In this document: in pieces, positions 37,351 through 49,489 of the stretch
Position numbering within the stretch: the stretch's first letter is position 1
Layout: each line of letters opens with the position of its first letter
Notes under the pieces: model-generated
Told to the model about the DNA's origin: nothing
Database searches by the model: none
What the model saw: the letters and a program-made list of their open reading frames with translations, nothing else
NCBI GenBank assembly: GCA_032622095.1
Contig: CP136063.1
Location: forward strand, 267,707,426-267,771,425
Reading direction: 5' to 3'
Source: Siphonodentalium dalli
Lineage: Eukaryota > Mollusca > Scaphopoda > Gadilida > Siphonodentaliidae
DNA length: 64,000 bases
Program-made: the position numbers and the translations under genes

Positions 37351-40300
37351 GTCACCCCCTCGGGGTGGCACCCCCGGGGTGATGGGTGGGAGTCGAGGTG
37401 TTTCTAGGTGGTATTTGGGGCGGGCCACCAACCTATGCCGTCAAATCGGTCGAAATCCTTACCGTTCTCGAAAATGGTCCATAGACCATTTTCACCCCCT
37501 CGGGGTGGCACCCCCCGGGGTGATGGGTGGGCGGTCGGGGTTTTTCTAGGTAGTATTTGGGGCGGGCCACCCACCCATGCCGTCAAATCGGTCGAAATCC
37601 TTACCGTTCGCGAAAATGGTCCATACCCCATTTTCACCCCTCGGGTGGCACCCCCCGGGGGTGATGGGTGGGGGGTCGGGGTGTTTCTAGGTGGTATTTG
37701 GGGCGGGCCACCCACCCATGCCGTCAAATCGGTCGAAATCCTTACCGTTCTCGAAAATGGTCCATACCCAATATTCACCCCCTCGGTGTGGCACCCCCGG
37801 GGGTGATGGGTGGGGGGGTCGGGGTGTTTCTAGGTAGTATTTGGGGCGGGCCACCCACCCATGCCGTAAAATCGGTCGAAATCCTTACCGTTCTCGAAAA
37901 TGGTCCATACACCATTTTCACCCCCTCGGAGTTGTACCCCCGGGGGGTGATGGGTGGGGGGTCGGGGTGTTTCTATGTAGTATTTCGGGCGGGCCACCCA
38001 CCCATGCCGTCAAATCGGTCGAAATACTTACCGTTCTCGAAAATGGTCCATACCCCATTTTCACCCCCTCGGGGTGGCACCCCCCGGGGGTGATGGGTGG
38101 GGGGTCGGGGTGTTTCTAGGTGGTATTTGGGGCGGGCCACCCACCCATGCCGTCAAATCGGTCGAAATCCTTACCGTTCTCGAAAATGGTCCATACCCCA
38201 TTTTCACCCTCTCGGGGTGGCACCCCCCGGGGGTGTTGGGTGGGAGGTCGGGATGTTTCTAGGTAGCATTAGGGGCGGGCCACCTACCCATGCCGTCAAA
38301 TCGGTCGAAATCCTTACCGTTCTCGAAAATGGTCCATACCTCATTTTCACCCCTCGGGTTGGCACCCCCAGGGGGTGATGGGTGGGGGGTCGGGGTGTTT
38401 CTTGGTGGTATTTGGAACGGGCCACCCACCCATGCCGTCAAATCGGTCGAAATCCTTACCGTTCTCGAAAATGGTCCATACCCCATTTTCACCCCTCGGG
38501 TGGCACCCCCCGGGGGTGATGGGTGGGGGTCGGTGTGTTTCTAGGTGGTATTTGGGGCGGGCCACCCACCCATGCCGTCAAATCGGTCGAAATCCTTACC
38601 GTTCTCGAAAATGGACCATACCCCATATTCACCCCCTCGGTGTGGCACCCCGGGAGTGATGGGTGGGGGGTCGGGGTGTTTCTATGTAGTATTTGGGGCG
38701 GGCCACCCACCCATGCCGTCAATCGGTCGAAATCCTTACCGTTCTCGAAAATGGTCCATACACCATTTTCACCCCCTCGGAGTTGTACCCCCGGGGGGTG
38801 ATGGGTGGGGGGTCGGGGTGTTTCTATGTAGTATTTCGGGCGGGCCACCCACCCATGCCGTCAAATCGGTCGAAATCCTTACCGTTCTCGAAAATGGTCC
38901 ATACCCCATTTTCACCCCATCGGGGTGGCACCCCCCGGGGGTGATGGGTGGGGGGTCGGGGTGTTTCTAGGTGGTATTTGAGGCGGGCCACCCACCCATG
39001 CCGTCAAATCGGTCGAAATCCTTACCGTTCTCGAAAATGGTCCATACCCCATTTTCACCCTCTCGGGGTGGCACCCCCCGGGGTGATGGGTGGGAGGTCG
39101 GGGTGTTTCTAGGTAGCATTTGGAACGGGCCACCCACCCATGCCGTCAAATCGGTCGAAATCCTTACCGTTCTCGAAAATGGTCCATACCCCATTTTCAC
39201 CCCCTCGGGGTGGCACCCACCGGGGGTGATGTGTGGGGGGTCGGGGTGTTTCTAGTTGGTATTTGGGGCGGGCCACCCACCCATGCCGTCAAATCGGTCG
39301 AAATCCTTACCGTTCTCGAAAATGGTCCATACCCCATTTTTACCCTCTCGGGGTGGCACCCCCCGGGGGTGTTGGGTGGGAGGTCGGGATGTTTCTAGGT
39401 AGCATTTGGGGCGGGCCACCCACCCATGCCGTCAAATCGGTCGAAATCCTTACCGTTCTCGAAAATGGTCCATACCCCATTTTCACCCCTCGGGGTGGCA
39501 CCCCCAGGGGGTGATGGGTGGGGGGTCGGGGTGTTTCTTGGTGGTATTTGGAACGGGCCACCCACCCATGCCATCAAATCGGTCGAAATCCTTACCGTTC
39601 TCGAAAATGGTCCATACCCCATTTTCACCCCTCGGGTGGCACCCCCCGGGGGTGATGGTCGGTGTGTTTCTAGGTGGTATTTGGGGCGGGCCACCCACCC
39701 ATGCCGTCAAACCGGTCGAAATCCTTACCGTTCTCGAAAATGGTCCATACCCAATATTCACCCCCTCGGTGTGGCACCCCGGGGGTGATGGGTGGGGGGT
39801 CGGGGTGTTTCTATGTAGTATTTGGGGCGGGCCACCCACCCATGCCGTCAAATCGGTCGAAATCCTTACCGTTCTCAAAAATGGTCCATACACCATTTTC
39901 ACCCCCTCGGAGTTGTACCCCCGGGGAGTGATGGGTGGGGGGTCGGGGTGTTTCTATGTAGTATTTCGGGCGGGCCACCCACCCATGCCGTCAAATCGGT
40001 CGAAATCCTTACCGTTCTCGAAAATGGTCCATACCCCATTTTCACCCCCTCGGGGTGGCACCCCCGGGGGTGATGGGTGGGGGGTCGGGGTGTTTCTAGG
40101 TGGTATTTGAGGCGGGCCACCCACCCATGCCGTCAAATCGGTCGAAATCCTTACCGTTCTCGAAAATGGTCCATACCCCATTTTCACCCTCTCGGGGTGG
40201 CACCCCCCGGGGTGATGGGTGGGAGGTCGGGGTGTTTCTAGGTAGCATTTGGGACGGGCCACCCACCCATGCCGTCAAATCGGTCGAAATCCTTACCGTT

Positions 40301-43300
40301 GTCGAAAATGGTCCATACCCCATTTTCACCCCCTCGGGGTGGCACCCCCCGGGGGTGATGGGTGGGGGGTCGGGGTGTTTCTTGGTGGTATTTGGAACGG
40401 GCCACCCACCCATGCCGTCAAATCGGTCGAAATCCTTACCGTTCTCGAAAATGGTCCATACCCCATTTTCACCCCCTCGGGGTGGCACCCCCCGGGGGTG
40501 ATGGGTGGGGGGTCGGGGTGTTTCTAGGTGGTATTTGGGGCGGGCCACCCACCCATGCCGTCAAATCGGTCGAAATCCTTACCGTTCTCGAAAATGGTCC
40601 ATACCCCATATTCACCCCCTCGGGGTGGCACCCCGGGGGTGATGGTGGGGGGGGTCGGGGTTTTTCTAGGTAGTATTTGGGGCGGGCCACCCACCCATGC
40701 CGTCAAATCGGTCGAAATCCTTAGCGTTCTCGAAAATGGTCCATACCCCATTTTCACCCCCTCGGGGTGGCACCCACCGGGGGTGATGTGTGGGTGGTCG
40801 GGGTGTTTCTAGTTGGTATTTGGGGCGGGCCACCCACCCATGCCGTCAAATCGGTCGAAATCCTTACCGTTCTCGAAAATGGTCCATACCCCATTTTTAC
40901 CCTCTCGGGGTGGCACCCCCCGGGGGTGATGGGTGGGAGGTCGGGGTGTTTCTAGGTAGTATTTGGGGCGGGCCACCCACCCATGCCGTCAAATCGGTCA
41001 AAATCCTTACCGTTCTCGAAAATGGTCTATACCCCATTTTCACCCCCTCGGGGTGGCACCCCCCTGGGGTGATGGGTGGGGGTCGGGGTGTTTCTAGTTG
41101 GTATTTGGGGCGGGCCACCCACCCATGCCGTCAAATCGGTCGAAATCCTTACCGTTCGCGAAAATGGTCCATACCCCATTTTCACCCCTCGGGTGGCACC
41201 CCCCGGGGGTGATGGGTGGGGGGTCGGGGTGTTTCTAGGTGGTATTTGGGGCGGGCCACCCACCCATGCCGTCAAATCGGTCGAAATCCTTACCGATCTC
41301 GAAAATGGTCCATACCCAATATTCACCCCCTCGGTGTGGCACCCCCGGGGGTGATGGGTGGGGGGGTCGGGGTGTTTCTAGGTAGTATTTGGGGCGGGCC
41401 ACCCACCCATGCCGTAAAATCGGTCGAAATCCTTACCGTACTCGAAAATGGTCCATACACCATTTTCACCCCCTCGGAGTTGTACCCCCGGGGGGTGATG
41501 GGTGGGGGGTCGGGGTGTTTCTATGTAGTATTTCGGGCGGGCCACCCACCCATGCCGTCAAATCGGTCGAAATACTTACCGTTCTCGAAAATGGTCCATA
41601 CCCCATTTTCACCCCCTCGGGGTGGCACCCCCCGGGGGTGATGGGTGGGGGGGTCGGGGTGTTTCTAGGTGGTATTTGGGGCGGGCCACCCACCCATGCC
41701 GTCAAATCGGTCGAAATCCTTACCGTTCTCGAAAATGGTCCATACCCCATTTTCACCCTCTCGGGGTGGCACCCCCCGGGGGTGTTGGGTGGGAGGTCGG
41801 GATGTTTCTAGGTAGCATTAGGGGCGGGCCACCTACCCATGCCGTCAAATCGGTCGAAATCCTTACCGTTCTCGAAAATGGTCCATACCTCATTTTCACC
41901 CCTCGGGGTGGCACCCCCAGGGGGTGATGGGTGGGGGGTCGGGGTGTTTCTTGGTGGTATTTGGAACGGGCCACCCACCCATGCCGTCAAATCGGTCGAA
42001 ATCCTTACCGTTCTCGAAAATGGTCCATACCCCATTTTCACCCCTCGGGTGGCACCCCCCGGGGGTGATGGGTGGGGGTCGGTGTGTTTCTAGGTGGTAT
42101 TTGGGGCGGGCCACCCACCCATTCCGTCAAATCGGTCGAAATCCTTACCGTTCTCGAAAATGGACCATACCCCATATTCACCCCCTCGGTGTGGCACCCC
42201 GGGAGTGATGGGTGGGGGGTCGGGGTGTTTCTATGTAGTATTTGGGGCGGGCCACCCACCCATGCCGTCAATCGGTCGAAATCCTTACCGTTCTCGAAAA
42301 TGGTCCATACACCATTTTCACCCCCCTCGGAGTTGTACCCCCGGGGGGTGATGGGTGGGGGGTCGGGGTGTTTCTATGTAGTATTTCGGGCGGGCCACCC
42401 ACCCATGCCGTCAAATCGGTCGAAATCCTTACCGTTCTCGAAAATGGTCCATACCCCATTTTCACCCCATCGGGGTGGCACCCCCCGGGGGTGATGGGTG
42501 GGGGGTCGGGGTGTTTCTAGGTGGTATTTGAGGCGGGCCACCCACCCATGCCGTCAAATCGGTCGAAATCCTTACCGTTCTCGAAAATGGTCCATACCCC
42601 ATTTTCACCCTCTCGGGGTGGCACCCCCCGGGGGTGATGGGTGGGAGGTCGGGGTGTTTCTAGGTAGCATTTGGAACGGGCCACCCACCCATGCCGTCAA
42701 ATCGGTCGAAATCCTTACCGTTCTCGAAAATGATCCATACCCCATTTTCACCCCCTCGGGGTGGCACCCACCGGGGGTGATGTGTGGGGGGTCGGGGTGT
42801 TTCTAGTTGGTATTTGGGGCGGGCCACCCACCCATGCCGTCAAATCGGTCGAAATCCTTACCGTTCTCGAAAATGGTCCATACCCCATTTTTACCCTCTC
42901 GGGGTGGCACCCCCCGGGGGTGTTGGGTGGGAGGTCGGGATGTTTCTAGGTAGCATTTGGGGCGGGCCACCCACCCATGCCGTCAAATCGGTCGAAATCC
43001 TTACCGTTCTCGAAAATGGTCCATACCCCATTTTCACCCCTCGGGGTGGCACCCCCAGGGGGTGATGGGTGGGGGGTCGGGGTGTTTCTTGGTGGTATTT
43101 GGAACGGGCCACCCACCCATGCCATCAAATCGGTCGAAATCCTTACCGTACTCGAAAATGGTCCATACCCCATTTTCACCCCTCGGGTGGCACCCCCCGG
43201 GGGTGATGGTCGGTGTGTTTCTAGGTGGTATTTGGGGCGGGCCACCCACCCATGCCGTCAAACCGGTCGAAATCCTTACCGTTCTCGAAAATGGTCCATA

Positions 43301-46300
43301 CCCAATATTCACCCCCTCGGTGTGGCACCCCGGGGGTGATGGGTGGGGGGGTCGGGGTGTTTCTATGTAGTATTTGGGGCGGGCCACCCACCCATGCCGT
43401 CAAATCGGTCGAAATCCTTACCGTTCTCAAAAATGGTCCATACACCATTTTCACCCCCTCGGAGTTGTACCCCCGGGGAGTGATGGGTGGGGGGTCGGGG
43501 TGTTTCTATGTAGTATTTCGGGCGGGCCACCCACCCATGCCGTCAAATCGGTCGAAATCCTTACCGTTCTCGAAAATGGTCCATACCCCATTTTCACCCC
43601 CTCGGGGTGGCACCCCCGGGGGTGATGGGTGGGGGGTCGGGGTGTTTCTAGGTGGTATTTGAGGCGGGCCACCCACCCATGCCGTCAAATCGGTCGAAAT
43701 CCTTACCGTTCTCGAAAATGGTCCATACCCCATTTTCACCCTCTCGGGGTGGCACCCCCCGGGGTGATGGGTGGGAGGTCGGGGTGTTTCTAGGTAGCAT
43801 TTGGGACGGGCCACCCACCCATGCCGTCAAATCGGTCGAAATCCTTACCGTTGTCGAAAATGGTCCATACCCCATTTTCACCCCCTCGGGGTGGCACCCC
43901 CCGGGGGTGATGGGTGGGGGGTCGGGGTGTTTCTTGGTGGTATTTGGAACGGGCCACCCACCCATGCCGTCAAATCGGTCGAAATCCTTACCGTTCTCGA
44001 AAATGGTCCATACCCCATTTTCACCCCCTCGGGGTGGCACCCCCCGGGGGTGATGGGTGGGGGGTCGGGGTGTTTCTAGGTGGTATTTGGGGCGGGCCAC
44101 CCACCCATGCCGTCAAATCGGTCGAAATCCTTACCGTTCTCGAAAATGGTCCATACCCCATATTCACCCCCTCGGGGTGGCACCCCGGGGGTGATGGTGG
44201 GGGGGTCGGGGTTTTTCTAGGTAGTATTTGGGGCGGGCCACCCACCCATGCCGTCAAATCGGTCGAAATCCTTAGCGTTCTCGAAAATGGTCCATACCCC
44301 ATTTTCACCCCCTCGGGGTGGCACCCACCGGGGGTGATGTGTGGGTGGTCGGGGTGTTTCTAGTTGGTATTTGGGGCGGGCCACCCACCCATGCCGTCAA
44401 ATCGGTCGAAATCCTTACCGTTCTCGAAAATGGTCCATACCCCATTTTTACCCTCTCGGGGTGGCACCCCCCGGGGGTGATGGGTGGGAGGTCGGGGTGT
44501 TTCTAGGTAGTATTTGGGGCGGGCCACCCACCCATGCCGTCAAATCGGTCAAAATCCTTACCGTTCTCGAAAATGGTCTATACCCCATTTTCACCCCCTC
44601 GGGGTGGCACCCCCCTGGGGTGATGGGTGGGGGTCGGGGTGTTTCTAGTTGGTATTTGGGGCGGGCCACCCACCCATGCCGTCAAATCGGTCGAAATCCT
44701 TACCGTTCTCGAAAATTGTCCATACCCCATTTTCACCCCTCGGGGTGGCACCCCCCTGGGGTGATGGGTGGGGGTCGGGGTGTTTCTAGGTGGTATTTGG
44801 TGCGGGCCACCCACCCATGTTGTCAATCGGTCGAAATCCTTACCGTTCTCGAAAATGGTCTATACCCCATTTTCACCCCCCTCGGGTGGCACCCCCCGGG
44901 GGTGATGGGTGGGGGGTCGGGGTGTTTCTAGGTGGTATTTGGGGCGGGCCACCCACCCATGCCGTCAAATCGGTCGAAATCCTTACCGTTCTCGAAAATG
45001 GTCCATACCCCATATTCACCCCCTCGGGGTGGCACCCCGGGGGTGATGGTGGGGGGTCGGGGATTTTCTAGGTAGTATTTGGGGCGGGCCACCCACCCAT
45101 GCCGTCAAATCGGTCGAAATCCTTACCGTTCTCGAAAATGGTCCATACCCCATTTTCACCCCCTCGGGGTGGCACCCACCGGGGGTGATGTGTGGGGGGT
45201 CGGGGTGTTTCTAGTTGGTAATTGGGGCGGGCCACCCACCCATGCCGTCAAATCGGTCGAAATCCTTACCGTTCTCGAAAATGGTCAATACCCCATTTTT
45301 ACCCTCTCGGGGTGGCACCACCCGGGGGTGATGGGTGGGAGGTCGGTGTGTTTCTATGTAGTATTTGGGGCGGGCCACCCACCCATGCCGTCAAATCGGT
45401 CAAAATCCTTACCGTTCTCGAAAATGGTCTATACCCCATTTTCACCCCCTCGGGGTGGCACCCCCCTGGGGTGATGGGTGGGGGTCGGGGTGTTTCTAGT
45501 TGTTATTTGGGGCGGGCCACCCACCCATGCCGTCAAATCGGTCGAAATCCTTACCGTTCTCGAAAATTGTCCATACCCCATTTTCACCCCTCGGGGTGGC
45601 ATCCCCCTGGGGTGATGGGTGGGGATCGGGGTGTTTCTAGGTGGTATTTGGGGCGGGCCACCCACCCATGTTGTCAATCGGTCGAAATCCTTACCGTTCT
45701 CGAAAATCGTCTATACCCCATTTTCACCCCCTCGGGTGGCACCCCCCGGGGGTGATGGGTGGGGGGTCGGGGTGTTTCTAGTTGGTATTTGGGGCGGGCC
45801 ACCCACACATGCCGTCAAATCGGTCGAAATCCTTACCGTTCTCGAAAATGGTCCATACCCCATTTTCACCCCCTCGGGGTGGCACCCCCGGGGGTGATGG
45901 GTGGGGGGACGGGGTATTTCTAGGTAGTATTTTGGGCGGGCCACCCACCCATGCTGTCAAATCGGTCGAAATCCTTACCGTTCTCGAAAATGGTCCATAC
46001 CCCATTTTCACCCTCTCGGGGTGGCACCCCCCCCCCCCCCCCCCCGGGGTGATGGGTGGGAGGTCGGGGTGTTTCTAGGTAGTATTTGGGGCGGGCCACC
46101 CACCCATGCCGTCAAATCGGTCGAAATCTCTACCGTTCTCGAAAATGGTCCATACCCCATTTTCACCCCCCTCGGGGTGGCACCCCCCGGGGGTGATGGG
46201 ATGGGGGTCGGGGTGTTTCTAGGTGGTATTTGGGGCGGGCCACCACCCATGCCGTCAAATCAGTCGAAATCCTTACCGTTCTCGAAAATGGTCTACACCC

Positions 46301-46889
46301 CATTTTCACCCCCTCGGGTGGCACCCCCCGGGGGTGATGGGTGGGGGGTCGGGGTGTTTCTAGGTAGTATTTGGGGCGGGCCACACACCCATGCCGTCAA
46401 ATCGGTCGAAATCCTTACCGTTCTCGAAACTGGTCTATACCCCATTTTCACCCACTCGGGGTGGGACCCCCGGGGGTGATGGGTGGGGTCGGGGTGTTTC
46501 TAGGTAGTATTTGGGGCGGGCCACCCACCCATGCCGTCAGATCGGTCGAAATCCTTACCGTACTCGAAAATGGTCCATACCCCATTTTCACCCCTTCTGG
46601 GTGGCACCCCCGGGGGTGATGGGTAGGGGGTCGGGGTGTTTCTATGTAGTATTTGGGGCGGGCCACCCACCCATGCCGTTAAATCGGTCGAAATCCTTAC
46701 CGTTCTCGAAAATGGTCCATACCCCATTTTCACCCCCTCGGGGTGGCACCCCCCGGGGGTGATGGGTGGGGGGTCGGGGTGTTTCTAGGTGGTATTTGGG
46801 GCGGGCCACCCACCCATGCCGTCAAATCGGTCGAAAGCGACATTTTTGGAAATAAGGAATAGGGAATAAGTTCCAATTGTCATGTCTGT
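37351..46889 (-). repeat. Right arm of the foldback element
   Basis: About 67 of the same 142-bp units lie in reverse orientation. Higher-order duplication is plain. Diagnostic variants such as GCATTAGGGGCGGGCCACCT (38267 and 41816) recur at a shift of about 3.55 kb, or 25 units. Many other landmarks between 37.6 and 44.7 kb recur at the same shift. Smaller shifts of about 1136 bp (8 units) and 851 bp (6 units; 44578 to 45429) also occur. This fits repeated unequal exchange or replication slippage within the arm. Confidence 0.88.
46027..46045 (+). repeat. Poly(C) tract, 19 bp, in one foldback unit
   Basis: One unit expands the usual CACCCCCCGGGGG core to 19 consecutive C. Length may be uncertain because of sequencing error in homopolymers. 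Confidence 0.85.
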
Positions 46890-47870
46890 TATATATTTTA
46901 ATATTCCATCTGTTGGTGGCGATTTGATCACATATGAATAGTTCTGCAACGAACGGCGCCCGTGCCTTTAATTATTATAACCAATACCATGTAATGATAT
47001 ACATATACCTAACAACATGAAACGACATTCGGGAGACCCTTGAAATAATCCGACCTTAGGCAGACATCTCAATATATCATTTTCCATGCAACGTGCAGCT
47101 TCTGGGTATGGTGAGAGCATTTGGTATTAATAACAAACATCTTTTATTGCTCATATTAAAGATACGGGCAGTGTTGGCGGTGCGTATGCTGTTAAAATAT
47201 TCATCTCCGTCAAAAACCGCCATAAACAGAAATAGTAAAATATAGGCAGAAGTTGTTGTTATATCATACAGAAATATGGCATAAACAGTATGTTATTGTC
47301 AATTGTTTTCACTTTGTTGTGCAAACAAAAGGAAAAAACTGTTACGTTTCCTGACTTTTGTATAGATCCGGATATGGTAAGCATAAAGAGCGTTGTCTGT
47401 TACTATTTTTCTTATATGGAAATAATGAAGAGCGTTTATATAATGTTTGTGTGATTAACCAATATGATTGCGTTGTGTTTTGCGCATATTATGTAAAGAA
47501 AGGGAAAAACCGTTACGTTTCCTTGCTTTTGTTTAGATCCGGATATGGTAAACATAAAGAGCGTTATTTGTTCCTTATATGGAAATAATAAAGAGCGTTT
47601 ATATAATTTTGGTGTGGTCAACTACTATACTTGCGTTGTGTTGTGTAAACAAAAGCAAAACTTCTGTAACATGAGCAGACTGCTTTTTACGCCAACATAG
47701 TGCACATTGAGGACAATATACTATTTACGCGCTGATTATGTTTGCATATGATCAAAACTATATATTTTTTAATATTCCTTCTGTTGGTTGGGATTTGAAC
47801 ACATATGATATTTCTGCAACGAACGCCGCCCGTGCCTTTTATTATTATAACCAATGCCATGTACTGATAT
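46890..47870 (+). repeat. Satellite built from a TIR element, right part
   Basis: The sequence resumes exactly where the left part stopped (TATATATTT, TTAATATTCCATCTGTTGGT) and completes that unit. It then holds one further unit, with a fusion near 47480-47520. There, TTGTGTTTTGCGCATATTAT leads into a second start of the GTTACGTTTCCT..TTAGATCCGGATATGG segment, so part of the element is present twice. The final right end reads AACGCCGCCCGTGCCTTTTA. The array ends near 47870. Confidence 0.8.
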
Positions 47871-48230
47871 AGCGTTTTACAAAGATTAAACCAGGTCCCG
47901 CATTCGTGTATTGAGGGTTAAATTTCTCGCGTATGCTAGCATCTTAAATTATATCTAGTCACTTCGTAAGACTATTGCAAGAATATGGCTTCAAAATATA
48001 AAGTACATATTATGTATCTCCATAACTTTGATTTTTAATATGTGTCCCCCTAATACCGCATGTAGTGGTATTTATTGTATATGTCCCCCTAATATGGTTC
48101 ATGTTAAATTGCCTATATTCGAATAACTTTTGTGTGTGATAAAATCATAATGTACTGAAATTTCGATTTGTGTAGTGATGTTGGATTCATCCATGATTAT
48201 AACATTTAATTGTGCGTGACTCCTGTCATA
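47871..48230. other. AT-rich gap with two CCCCCTAAT motifs
   Basis: No gene is seen. GTCCCCCTAATA occurs near 48045 and 48082, the reverse of the TATTAGGGGGAC motif found around 5.4-5.7 kb. Confidence 0.45.
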
Positions 48231-48780
48231 TGTGCCTCGCCATATCAAATCCAGTCGTAAGTCGGGATTTTTTTTACTCTGTGCCAATGCATTCTCTTAT
48301 ATATGCGAGTCGACCATAGGTCGCCTCGCATATATAAGAGAATGCATTGGCCTAACAATTTTGTATCTTTAAAAAAAAAAAAAAAAAAAAAAAAATGTTA
48401 GGCCAATGCATTCTCTTATATATGAGAGGTGACCTATTGGCCTAACAATTTGTTATCATTTTTTTTAAATAAATGTTTCTTACAATGTTTAGGACATAAA
48501 ATAAAAAAACATCCATTACCCTGCAGGGAGCCCCACACATATATAGAAGCATATAGAAGAGTGTCGTCTGCTCATGTTTGTCTGGGGCTCTGTATGGGTG
48601 AAATTATAAAATTGTTAAAGAATACAAGAAAGAATTATTAAAATTGTAAAAAATTGTTAGGCCAATGCATTCTCTTATATATGCGAGGCGACCTATGGTC
48701 GACTCGCATATATAAGAGAATGCATTGGCACAGGGTAAAATAATCCCGACTTACGACTGGATTTGATATGGCGGGTCACA
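48231..48780 (+). mobile_element. Composite hairpin MITE, copy 3, rearranged
   Basis: The outer ends (TGTGCCTCGCCATATCAAAT and GATATGGCGGGTCACA) and TA flanks match copies 1 and 2. The interior differs. After the first hairpin comes a 25-bp poly(A) run (48371-48395), then a third, truncated hairpin (about 48402-48441), and then the central segment in the opposite orientation (GGGAGCCCCACACA..CTGGGGCTC). The last hairpin is intact. This looks like an inversion of the centre between hairpins plus a partial duplication. Confidence 0.8.
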
Positions 48781-48856
48781 TATTTATCACAATAAAGGCA
48801 AACGAATGAATGTTCTCTGTTATATTATAGCATAACGACAGGCGCTGAAAAACAGA

Positions 48857-49383
48857 TTAGAGATACGGGCGGCGTTGGCGGTGGGTATGCTGTTAAAATA
48901 TTCAACTCCGTCAAAAACCGCCATAAACAGAAAGAATAGTAAAATATAGACATACTTTGTTCTTATACCAATCACAAATATGTATTAACAGTATGTTATT
49001 GTCAATTGTTTCCCCTTTGTTATGTAAACAAAAGCAAAAAACGTTACGTTACCTGGCTTTTGTTTAGATCCGGATATGGTAAACATAAAGAGCGTTATTT
49101 GTTACTGTTTTCCTGATATGGAAATAATAAGGAGCGTTTATATCATTTTTGTGTGATTAACCAATATAATTGCGCGGTGTTATGTAAACAGAAGCACAAT
49201 TTCTGTAACACGAGCAGGCTCTTGTTTACGTACACCATCGTACGCCTTGACGACAATATACTATTTACGCACTGATTATGTTTGGCATACGAACAAAACT
49301 ATATATATTTTAATATTCCTTCTATTGATGGCGATTTGAACAAATATGAATATTTCTGCAACGAACGCCGCCCGTGCCTTTAA
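48857..49383 (+). mobile_element. GGGCGGCGTT-family TIR element, solo copy
   Basis: This 527-bp copy lies outside the satellite and is probably closest to the family's original form. It starts GAGATACGGGCGGCGTTGGC and ends CGAACGCCGCCCGTGCCTTT, with a terminal repeat of about 20 bp and a few mismatches. Inside are AACATAAAGAGCGTTATTTG and, about 50 bp later, AATAATAAGGAGCGTTTATA, then the GTTTACG..CACCATCGTAC and CTGATTATG segments. There is no open frame of note. Confidence 0.8.
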
Positions 49384-49489
49384 ACTATTTCTGAACACAC
49401 CCTGTCTCCTATATATAGCAACAGGTAAGCTCCTGCCACCAATGAACATGTGTGGAAACCTTCATTTACCGCACAACGGGAGATAAGCT

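Larger units (their letters stand above)
34744..46889. mobile_element. Giant foldback transposon, 12.1 kb
   Basis: The element starts ACAGACATGACAATTGG and ends with the exact reverse complement. The unique terminal part (about 57 bp, 34744-34800 and 46833-46889) is identical on both sides. The interior is almost only 142-bp GC-rich tandem units. They run one way in the left arm (34801-37350, about 18 units) and the opposite way in the right arm (37351-46832, about 67 units). A 9-bp duplication (TATATATTT) flanks it. Tandem-repeat arms, unequal arm length and a 9-bp duplication match Drosophila foldback elements; MULE-type elements also make 9-bp duplications. No transposase is encoded. Long open frames here only translate the repeat. 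GC content is far above the flanks. Confidence 0.92.

Noticed and set aside
34885-46762. Many long overlapping open frames (up to 234 codons) rich in Gly, Pro and His
   Set aside because: They are translations of the 142-bp foldback unit in several frames and on both strands. Lengths vary with G- and C-run changes, and there is no domain or conserved start.
24457-47588. A recurring 66-76 codon frame pair on both strands in the satellite
   Set aside because: It recurs only because the satellite unit recurs. Dispersed copies of the same element do not keep the frame, and no family is recognised.
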